DNA of 38,631 nucleotides, from contig JAGVTV010000249.1 in assembly GCA_019136675.1 (NCBI GenBank), forward strand, positions 1-38,631, written 5' to 3'. The position numbers and the translations under genes are program-made. Position 1 is the stretch's first letter. Each line of letters begins with the position of its first letter. The stretch is from Bacteroidota bacterium (GTDB taxonomy: Bacteria > Bacteroidota > Bacteroidia > Chitinophagales > Saprospiraceae). Shown here piece after piece: positions 1 to 6,285 of the stretch. Under the pieces are notes generated by a model, which was given only the letters and a program-made list of their open reading frames with translations, was not told where the DNA came from and did no database searches.

Positions 1-1718
1 AGTACCTCCTCAGGTACAAAATTATGGATCTTGCCGTAATATTCGGAGATAGCAATTGTATCTGATGTAGAGAGCAATCCGTCTCCATCGCTGTCAGCGT
101 GTTTTATATTGGCACCGGTTGGTGCATAATAATTCCAGTCAGGTGCATGCTGGCCGGCATAATATGGATAATCCAGGTCTTCTCTCGGTTCTCCGGATAT
201 GCCAACAAATCTGCCCAAAGTAAGGAGGTCCGCCACGCTGACCCGTCCATTGTGGTCAAGGTCTCCGGCCCACACGCAATCCTGGCCCACACAATGGCAC
301 AGTGAGTCTTGGGAGCTATCGTGGATCGTAATATACACCTTGTACACCACACATGGATTATTGACCACACAATATTCGATGTCAAAGGAATCGTTTCCGT
401 AATAATTCGGGTCCGGTGTGTAAACAAGGGTAAGTTTATTGTTTATTACATTGCAGTCCTCAGTTATGGTCGTAGAAGAGTCAAAAGTCTCAAAAGTTCC
501 AAATTGAGGATCATTCAGGACATTAAAGGAATAATTGTCGACCGGCATATTGTAATCCAAAACAATAGGGACATTCTTACTGGTGTGAAAAGAATAGTCC
601 AGGGCCAATTCCGGGTTATAATTTCCTATGTAAATTTTTATCCTGCCCGTATACTGGTATGTACCGTAGTTGACGGTATAATAAAAATTCTGAACACCTG
701 AATATCCTGCCGGGGGCGTGTAAGTAAAGATACCGAGCGTATCCTTCACTAAAGCCGGTGAGAAGAAAATTATTGGGAAAATACTGCTCAGATCATTTGC
801 AAAAACATCAAAAGTAACCGGTGTATTTTTAGGTGTGAATACTTTGTCATCCCTGACTGAAGAAGTATTTTCATTTCTGGCCAGCAAAGTAATCCTGACA
901 ACCCTTTTATTATTTAAACCATCCTGAAGAACAAACTGGTCAGTTCCGGTTGCCCCTAGATTCGGACGGTATTCAAATACCATTCCGTGTTTCTGGTTAA
1001 CAACACCTTTGGCTGGAGTCTGGGTAACTGAGAAACCAAAATCCGGCATAAATACCAGCTGCCGTCTGGAATTTAGCAATTTGAAATGAAGTGTATCCAC
1101 TTGCTCAAAATTCTCAAGTTGCTTTAGCACATAACTCATTCCGTTGGCCGTAGCCTTGAGAGAATCAGTAAGACTGTAAATGATGTACCCCCTGTCGGAG
1201 TTTTCTGCCAACTGAAAATTTACAGCATTTCCACTCTGAACAGCAGTTCCTCCCTGTACCTGGCTGATACCGGCTAGGACAAGCTGAGATGAAGTGGTAT
1301 AGTCATTGCTTAGCGGTAAAATCGTTGCTTCATTGTTGGCATCAGCCAAAACAAAATCCTCCACGGAGGTGATCCTGGAGGCTATAAAATTTATATGATA
1401 GGTAATATACCTGGGTTTTGGCGGAAAACCGTCTGTGTATTGAAGCACAACCATGGCTTCGCCGGTATATTGCAAATTAGAAGCTGGGGGGAGAATGTTG
1501 ATTTTGTATTTTTGAGAACCCAGTGAAACTATACCGCTGACACGGCAGTTTTTTACAAGAGCCGCTGTAGGCTGAAATCTTGAATTTATTGTGTCTGAAA
1601 ATGACCCAGCCTTCAGGATAGATACATAGATATCTGCAGGGTTTACCTGTGCCATTACCCTGCTGCCGGTCCCAACCACCAGCAGTATCAATGTCACAAT
1701 CCTAAGTATCCTGTTCAT
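1..1718 (-). CDS. Secreted multidomain protein with Ig/cadherin-like segments and dockerin-like EF-hand pair (3' end outside window)
   Basis: The reading frame runs open from an ATG at 1718 to the window edge, about 572 codons, so the C-terminus is missing. Residues 1-24 (MNRILRIV... VMAQ) are a signal peptide with a typical Ala-Gln cleavage site. The middle holds repeated beta-rich segments; the phrase NTPVTFDVFANDL is typical of bacterial Ig/cadherin-like tandem domains in adhesins. Near the visible end are two calcium-loop motifs, DLDHNGRVSVADLLTLGRF (about 207-263) and DSDGDGLLSTSDTIAI (about 39-95), spaced like a dockerin type I duplication but with an insertion of some 30 residues rich in Tyr and Pro between them. 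A cell-surface or secreted role is likely; a T9SS sorting domain may follow outside the window. No enzyme domain is recognised. The frame is long and clean, so the gene call is firm while the function is not. Confidence 0.85.
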   Translation of the reverse strand, partial: MNRILRIVTLILLVVGTGSRVMAQVNPADIYVSILKAGSFSDTINSRFQPTAALVKNCRVSGIVSLGSQKYKINILPPASNLQYTGEAMVVLQYTDGFPPKPRYITYHINFIASRITSVEDFVLADANNEATILPLSNDYTTSSQLVLAGISQVQGGTAVQSGNAVNFQLAENSDRGYIIYSLTDSLKATANGMSYVLKQLENFEQVDTLHFKLLNSRRQLVFMPDFGFSVTQTPAKGVVNQKHGMVFEYRPNLGATGTDQFVLQDGLNNKRVVRITLLARNENTSSVRDDKVFTPKNTPVTFDVFANDLSSIFPIIFFSPALVKDTLGIFTYTPPAGYSGVQNFYYTVNYGTYQYTGRIKIYIGNYNPELALDYSFHTSKNVPIVLDYNMPVDNYSFNVLNDPQFGTFETFDSSTTITEDCNVINNKLTLVYTPDPNYYGNDSFDIEYCVVNNPCVVYKVYITIHDSSQDSLCHCVGQDCVWAGDLDHNGRVSVADLLTLGRFVGISGEPREDLDYPYYAGQHAPDWNYYAPTGANIKHADSDGDGLLSTSDTIAISEYYGKIHNFVPEEV

Positions 1719-1759
1719 TTCTAATTCAGGAAGTTTCCTGTTTTGGTTATATTAAACCG

Positions 1760-1791
1760 CAAATTAAGCAAAGTTTTTTGATACTACCAAA
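1760..1791 (-). promoter_or_regulatory. Candidate promoter for the dockerin-containing gene
   Basis: On the minus strand TTTG (1788-1791) is followed after 20 bases by TTAATTTG (1760-1767), one mismatch from the Bacteroidota -7 element TAnnTTTG. It lies about 42 bases upstream of the ATG at 1718. Confidence 0.35.
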
Positions 1792-2116
1792 TATAATTGA
1801 AAAATTATTATCTGATTTTTTAATATTTGTTCAACCTTGAAAATGAGCAAAATGTAATTTATTGTTTTATAATACCTTATAAATAGCTAAATAGTATCAT
1901 ATAATCATACCAATCACTTAACATATATAAAATTGTCATCAGGCATACTTGTTTGTAATAAAAGCGATTAAAAATTTAACAAAATTTTAATTTGTAACAC
2001 TGCAAATTAGCCTAAAGTTGGTTGACAGAACATTGGCAAAAAAGCACATTAAGTATTTTATCATGCAATTTTCAGAAGCGGGAGGGAATTATATCCCTAG
2101 TGTTGGGTATTACTGT

Positions 2117-2147
2117 TTGGTATGACGAAATTAAAATCTTACATTTG
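2117..2147 (+). promoter_or_regulatory. Bacteroidota-type promoter for the 482-residue unknown gene
   Basis: TTG at 2117-2119 (within TTTG) is followed after 20 bases by TACATTTG at 2140-2147, an exact match to the -7 consensus TAnnTTTG. The ATG at 2204 is 57 bases further on. Confidence 0.6.
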
Positions 2148-2203
2148 TTTGCCTAAAACCATAACTTTCGGAATCACGTTTAGAGTTCACCTAAAGGCCA
2201 TAC

Positions 2204-3652
2204 ATGAAGGAAAAGAAAATCATCAGGTCCCTTCAGTCACTGAATGTATATGATATAAACAGCTTCATTAAGTATGTCAGGTCGCCCTATTTTAACGTAA
2301 ACAGCCACATTATAAGCTATGTGGAATTGCTGGTTACAGCCATTAAAGACCAAAAAACCGATGGCCTGACCAACGAGGAGATTTGGAAGCACATCTTTGG
2401 TAAAGAGGCTTATGTGCATCAGAAACTACTAAAGCTAAATTCTGACCTTGTCAAACTACTGGAGGAATTTCTCGGGCAGAAAGAGTATGATCAGATGGTC
2501 AGTCTCAGGACAAACCTTAAGCTGGAAGGTGCCCGGAAAAGGGCCATCGACCACCTTTACAACGGTATTCTTGCTGAAACAATCAGGCTTCAGAAACTTG
2601 AGATGAATCAGTCATCTGACTACTATCTGAAAAAGTACGAAATCGAAAAAAATATTTTCGCCCTCAAGTCAGAAAATGAAAAAAAGAATGAAAAGTTTGA
2701 GATCGAGGGAGAGCTTAATATCAACCGTATATCTGATAATCTGGACTACTTTTACATAGCCGAAAAGTTAAAGCATTTTTGCACGCTGCTCAGCTGGAAA
2801 AAGATGTATGAGCTGGATATTGAGATGCGAAATATGGATTACATCCTGAGGGTAGCGTCCGAAGAACCATTTATTTCCATACCCGCCATAAACCTCTACT
2901 TCCGGATGTATCTTACCTATGTGGATAGCGAAAAAACTGAAAATTACTTTGAACTCAGAAAGCTGATTAAAAAACACATCCATATGTTTCCCGCGGATGA
3001 ACAAAGGGAAATTTACTCAACAGCTTTAAGTTATTGTCTGGATAAGACAAATAAAAATGTTGTAGAATTTTATAAGGAAACTTATGAAATGTACAAGGAG
3101 GCGTTGGAAAACAGTATATTGGTAGTCAATAATTCCATTATGGTAACAACCTACCGTAATATTGTAGGCATAGCCCTTCGTGTGGAAGAATTTGACTGGG
3201 CCGAAAATTTTATCCATGAATATGCTCAGTTTGTTGATGAAAGATACAGGGAAAATGCAGTGCAATTCAGCCTGGCAAGACTTGCGTTTTACCGCAAGAG
3301 CTACTCAACGGTTCTGGAACACCTTTTTAACGTCAACTATGAAGATGTATGGTATAACCTCAATGCCAAAACACTTCAGATAGCAAGTTATTATGAGTTA
3401 GGTGAAACAGACGCTCTTGAGTCGCTGCTTCAAGCGTTTAAGATGTTTGTCAGACGGGAAAAGTCCATGTCAAATCTAAGAAAGGAGCATTATATGAATC
3501 TTATCAAGTTTACCTCGCAGCTGATTAAAATATTACCACGTGATACTCTCAAGCTGCAAAAACTCAGAGACGATATTCAAAATACCAAAGGGGTGGTTTC
3601 CAAACCCTGGCTCCTGGAAAAGGTAGACGAAATGCTGCTGAAAAAAAGATAG
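2204..3652 (+). CDS. Conserved hypothetical helical protein, 482 aa
   Basis: I do not recognise a named family. The protein has no signal peptide or membrane segment and is rich in Lys, Glu, Leu and Tyr, with predicted helices throughout, resembling large alpha-helical repeat (TPR-like) cytoplasmic proteins. The first 80 residues (RSLQSLNVYDINSF, then PYFN, then a segment with LTNEEIWKHIFG) look like a distinct N-terminal helical domain. It stands alone between a divergent secreted protein gene and a convergent TonB operon and has its own promoter at 2117-2147. The start at ATG 2204 fits the promoter position and no upstream in-frame ATG competes with it. Proteins of this size and style are common in Saprospiraceae-like genomes, but I cannot assign a function. 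Confidence 0.85.
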   Translation: MKEKKIIRSLQSLNVYDINSFIKYVRSPYFNVNSHIISYVELLVTAIKDQKTDGLTNEEIWKHIFGKEAYVHQKLLKLNSDLVKLLEEFLGQKEYDQMVSLRTNLKLEGARKRAIDHLYNGILAETIRLQKLEMNQSSDYYLKKYEIEKNIFALKSENEKKNEKFEIEGELNINRISDNLDYFYIAEKLKHFCTLLSWKKMYELDIEMRNMDYILRVASEEPFISIPAINLYFRMYLTYVDSEKTENYFELRKLIKKHIHMFPADEQREIYSTALSYCLDKTNKNVVEFYKETYEMYKEALENSILVVNNSIMVTTYRNIVGIALRVEEFDWAENFIHEYAQFVDERYRENAVQFSLARLAFYRKSYSTVLEHLFNVNYEDVWYNLNAKTLQIASYYELGETDALESLLQAFKMFVRREKSMSNLRKEHYMNLIKFTSQLIKILPRDTLKLQKLRDDIQNTKGVVSKPWLLEKVDEMLLKKR

Positions 3653-3659
3653 CCCCAAG

Positions 3660-4517
3660 CTACTGCAACCGGAAATCTATGGTCATAGTCCCGCACTGAC
3701 TTTCAATCTCACTTTTAGAAAACCTGTATTTCAATGCCGTTTTTTGTGCTATTCCTATGAGGTAAGGGTCAGAAGTTGTTGAGCCTTTCTGGGTAAAATC
3801 AGCGGTCTGCACCTTTCCGTCCTTGCTGACGCATATGGTGAGCGTCACTTTGCCTGTTTTTTGGGAGTTGTCTGCAAAGGAAGGTTCGTACTCAACACCT
3901 CTTCCGGACAATCCGCCTCCTACCCTTCCCGACCCTTTTGTGATCTTGTCAAGTTCCTTGCTGTCAGGACTTCCGTTGGGATCTCCCTGATTGCCGGCAT
4001 TGTTGTTGTTTCCCTTTCCTTTGCCGAGGAGATCGGAATATTTTTTTTTCTGGCTCTCACGTTTGGCTTTTTCTGCAGCTTCCTGTTCAGCCCTTGCTTT
4101 TTCCTCAGCCTCTTTTTTCTTTTGTTCTTCTGCTGCAATCTGGGCAGCTGTTTTGGCGGGGGTTGGTTTTGGGGTAACGGCCGGTGTTTTTTTGGGATCA
4201 ACTTTGGCCTTGACAGGTGCTTCCTCCTCTACTGCCTTAAAATCCTGTGACTCAACTGCAGATGATTTAACGGATGATGAGGGTTGAGGTTGAGATTCTT
4301 CCATTTCCTTTACCTGTTCTTCATTGTCAGCAGACCCTGCATCAGGCTCACCGAAAGCGATAAGAATGCCTCCGGCATCTATAATTTCAGGCCTGGTCAC
4401 AAAGGGAATAAAAAACAGAAGCAGAATCAGTGCGTGGATAATACCACTGATTATCATGCCTTTACGTCTGTTTTCCGGCTCATTGGCCAATACAATATTC
4501 TTACTATTCACATCCAT
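3660..4517 (-). CDS. TonB/TolA-like energy transducer
   Basis: This 285-residue protein has the classic TonB/TolA layout. A short cytoplasmic N-terminus is followed by one membrane helix (residues about 21-40, MIISGIIHALILLLFFIPFV). Next comes a long Pro/Ala/Lys/Glu-rich periplasmic spacer with an Ala-Glu-Lys helical stretch (about 125-165), then a Gly-rich linker. The compact C-terminal domain (about 205-285) includes GKVTLTICVSKDGKVQTADF and ends in MTIDFRLQ. TonB-type proteins couple the proton gradient harvested by ExbB/ExbD to outer-membrane receptors; TolA-like ones act in envelope constriction. It is the last gene of the exbB-exbD-exbD-tonB cluster, 60 bases after the second exbD. The long Ala/Lys/Glu spacer is TolA-like while the C-terminal domain looks TonB-like, so the partner pathway is uncertain. 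Confidence 0.85.
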   Translation of the reverse strand: MDVNSKNIVLANEPENRRKGMIISGIIHALILLLFFIPFVTRPEIIDAGGILIAFGEPDAGSADNEEQVKEMEESQPQPSSSVKSSAVESQDFKAVEEEAPVKAKVDPKKTPAVTPKPTPAKTAAQIAAEEQKKKEAEEKARAEQEAAEKAKRESQKKKYSDLLGKGKGNNNNAGNQGDPNGSPDSKELDKITKGSGRVGGGLSGRGVEYEPSFADNSQKTGKVTLTICVSKDGKVQTADFTQKGSTTSDPYLIGIAQKTALKYRFSKSEIESQCGTMTIDFRLQ

Positions 4518-4577
4518 ATGGAGCGATTTTAGAAATTCATTCGAAAAAAGCAGTAAGAATTGGGTATTAAAATATTT

Positions 4578-4976
4578 TTATTTCGGAGCTGTTAGCACTG
4601 CCCTTACCTCCAGGTTATAAGCAAGGTCCAGGACAGCCACTACCGTTTCATTGCTTGCTTTTGCTGCTGGCGAGACTACTATGGCAGCTTTGTCTCCATC
4701 TATTTTCCGTAAGGCAAGCATCTGCTGCTCAATTCCTGCCAGGCTCACCGGCGAATCATTAAGCGTATAGGTACCCGCTTCACTGATTCCAATAACTTTG
4801 TTTTTGGCCTTGGGAGGCGGTGGGCTTGTCTTTTTCCCGGGAAGCTGAAGATTCAATGCATTTGGTGTCACTATGGATGATGTAAGCATAAAAAATATCA
4901 GCAACAGAAATATTATGTCCGTCAGTGATGACATATTAAACGCAGCAGAAACTTTGCTTCTTTTTTTTACTGCCAT
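4578..4976 (-). CDS. exbD: ExbD/TolR family biopolymer transport protein (copy 2)
   Basis: The 132-residue protein has the ExbD/TolR pattern: a short basic N-terminus (MAVKKRSKVS), a single membrane helix with the essential proton-carrying Asp at residue 20 (SSLTDIIFLLLIFFMLTS), and a periplasmic domain beginning with a Pro/Lys-rich linker (KKTSPPPPKAK). ExbD works with ExbB as a proton channel that energises TonB. It starts three bases after the stop of the preceding exbD copy, so the two are translationally close and surely co-transcribed. The periplasmic halves of the two copies differ strongly, whereas their first 30 residues are nearly identical, which points to an old tandem duplication with conserved membrane parts, or to gene conversion there. 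Confidence 0.92.
   Translation of the reverse strand: MAVKKRSKVSAAFNMSSLTDIIFLLLIFFMLTSSIVTPNALNLQLPGKKTSPPPPKAKNKVIGISEAGTYTLNDSPVSLAGIEQQMLALRKIDGDKAAIVVSPAAKASNETVVAVLDLAYNLEVRAVLTAPK
4883..4941 (-). repeat. Direct repeat shared by tandem exbD genes, copy A
   Basis: This 59-base stretch encodes the transmembrane region of the second exbD. It matches 5285-5343 at 55 of 59 positions by direct comparison, without gaps. Confidence 0.85.
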
Positions 4977-4979
4977 GGT

Positions 4980-5378
4980 TTATCCTTTTCTGGGTTGAGT
5001 TGCTATAATGGCCTTAAGCCTGAGTCCGCTGGCAATTTCCATCACCTGATGTACCTGCTCCCAAGGAACCCCTACCTCACTAATGATGGTAACAGTCGCA
5101 TGTTCCTTATTATCAGTTTTCCTTACTGCCAGTGCGATGTCCCTCTCCAGCCTATCCATGGAAGAGGTCACCCCAGCGACCTTTACGGTGCCGTCAAGAG
5201 TCATCATGACCGGAAGATTACCGGGAGCCACTGTCTTCGAATCAGATTCCGGCAAAGGGATGGTAATCTGAACTGCATTGGAAGTAAGCATAAAGAAAAT
5301 CAGCAACAGAAATATTATGTCAGTCAATGATGACATATTAAACTCTGCACTAACTTTATTTCTCCGTTTTACGGCCAT
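4980..5378 (-). CDS. exbD: ExbD/TolR family biopolymer transport protein (copy 1)
   Basis: The 132-residue ExbD/TolR protein has a basic N-terminus (MAVKRRNKVS), one membrane helix with the functional Asp at residue 20 (SSLTDIIFLLLIFFMLTS) and a periplasmic domain with the usual TolR/ExbD order, ending in a segment with VPWEQVHQVMEIASGLRLK. It lies 14 bases downstream of exbB and three bases upstream of the second exbD. Two different ExbD proteins beside one ExbB are common in Bacteroidota and may form a mixed complex or serve different TonB proteins. The periplasmic part of this copy looks more complete than that of copy 2. Confidence 0.92.
   Translation of the reverse strand: MAVKRRNKVSAEFNMSSLTDIIFLLLIFFMLTSNAVQITIPLPESDSKTVAPGNLPVMMTLDGTVKVAGVTSSMDRLERDIALAVRKTDNKEHATVTIISEVGVPWEQVHQVMEIASGLRLKAIIATQPRKG
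5285..5343 (-). repeat. Direct repeat shared by tandem exbD genes, copy B
   Basis: This is the partner of 4883-4941 (55 of 59 bases identical) and encodes the same membrane segment in the first exbD. Confidence 0.85.
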
Positions 5379-5392
5379 TATCTGATTTGTAT

Positions 5393-6094
5393 TTAATGAC
5401 TGGGCTCCTGAAGGAGGTCCATAAATTCAATCGTGGTCTTTTCCATCTGGAATATTACCTTCTCCACCTTGGCAACAAGATAGTTATAACCTACAAATGC
5501 AAAGATACCAATCACGAGTCCGAAAGCTGTGGTGATGAGAGCCTGGTAAATACCTGCTGCGAGTACGGCCGGCGTGACATTTTGCTGAGTTGACATACTG
5601 TAAAATGCCAGGATCATACCTGTCACAGTTCCCAGGAACCCAATCATGGGAGCTGCTCCTGAAATACTGGCCAGAGAAGACAGATTTTTTTCCAGCTTAA
5701 ATACTTCAAGGTTGCCCACATTTTCAATGGCAGCATCAATATCCTTAAGCGGCTTACCAATCCTTAACAGGCCTTTTTCAATCATCCTTGCTGTCGGAGT
5801 ATCAGTGGCTCTGCACAATGCCTTGGCTCCTTCTATGTTGCCCGATGCGACGGATGCCCTGATGTTGTTGATAAAATTCTCATCAACTTTGGCAGCCCTG
5901 CCGATTGTGAGAAATCGCTCTATAAAAATATAAAGTGCCAGAAAGGAAAGTATCAACAGAACAAGCACATTGGCTATTCCCATCCAACCTCCGGATACTA
6001 TAATGTCCACAATATTCTGAGAAGGTGCCGCAGTCGTCGTATCTCCGGTGGTCACATCCGCAGTCTGAAAAAGAAAAAACATAAGGTCTCTCAT
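5393..6094 (-). CDS. exbB: MotA/TolQ/ExbB proton channel family protein
   Basis: The 233-residue protein has the three-helix ExbB/TolQ plan. A first helix (about 37-60, GIANVLVLLILSFLALYIFI) follows a short periplasmic N-terminus. A long cytoplasmic stretch comes next, then two closing helices around GAAPMIGFLGTVTGMILAF (about 145-165) and ALITTAFGLVIGIFAFVGYN (about 185-205). The GFLGTVTGM motif is the family signature. ExbB pentamers surround ExbD and conduct protons to power TonB at the outer membrane. It is the first gene of the exbB-exbD-exbD-tonB cluster. A -7-like element lies 66 bases upstream. Confidence 0.92.
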   Translation of the reverse strand: MRDLMFFLFQTADVTTGDTTTAAPSQNIVDIIVSGGWMGIANVLVLLILSFLALYIFIERFLTIGRAAKVDENFINNIRASVASGNIEGAKALCRATDTPTARMIEKGLLRIGKPLKDIDAAIENVGNLEVFKLEKNLSSLASISGAAPMIGFLGTVTGMILAFYSMSTQQNVTPAVLAAGIYQALITTAFGLVIGIFAFVGYNYLVAKVEKVIFQMEKTTIEFMDLLQEPSH

Positions 6095-6159
6095 GAATTG
6101 ATTTACTTTAAATTGCCCAAAAGAACGTATGAAAATTAAAAAAAATTATCACTGCCCTG

Positions 6160-6167
6160 CAAAATTA
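6160..6167 (-). promoter_or_regulatory. Candidate -7 element for the exbB operon
   Basis: The minus strand reads TAATTTTG followed by CAGGG, an exact match to TAnnTTTG. No TTG sits at the expected -33 spacing, so support is partial. A 14-base AT palindrome (6175-6188) lies just upstream. Confidence 0.35.
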
Positions 6168-6285
6168 GACTTTTTTATAATATTATAATTTTTTTTATTG
6201 TGTTTTTGGCAAATTCACAATAAAATTCAGACCTGAGGTGGTCTCAGAAAGTGTAAAATGCTATGAAATAAGAAAAAACTGATGA

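Larger units (their letters stand above)
1719..2203. other. AT-rich divergent intergenic region
   Basis: This 485-base gap separates two divergent genes. It holds candidate promoters at both ends (1760-1791 minus, 2117-2147 plus). The middle is very AT-rich with no long open frame, no tRNA-like fold and no clear inverted repeat that I can see. A small RNA cannot be excluded. Confidence 0.6.

Noticed and set aside
104-427. Minus-strand open frame of 107 codons in the dockerin-containing gene
   Set aside because: It is a shifted frame inside the true reading frame, which runs open to ATG 1718 and carries the calcium-loop motifs.
1719-2203. Possible small RNA or attachment site in the long gap
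   Set aside because: No fold, flanking repeat or integrase gene was seen.
3861-4287. Two plus-strand frames rich in Phe/Leu/Ser/Cys opposite the tonB gene
   Set aside because: They mirror the Lys/Glu/Ala-rich spacer of the TonB-like protein and have no leader signals.
6175-6188. 14-base perfect palindrome TTATAATATTATAA upstream of exbB
   Set aside because: It is pure AT in a very AT-rich gap, so chance is likely; it may still be an operator but nothing else supports this.
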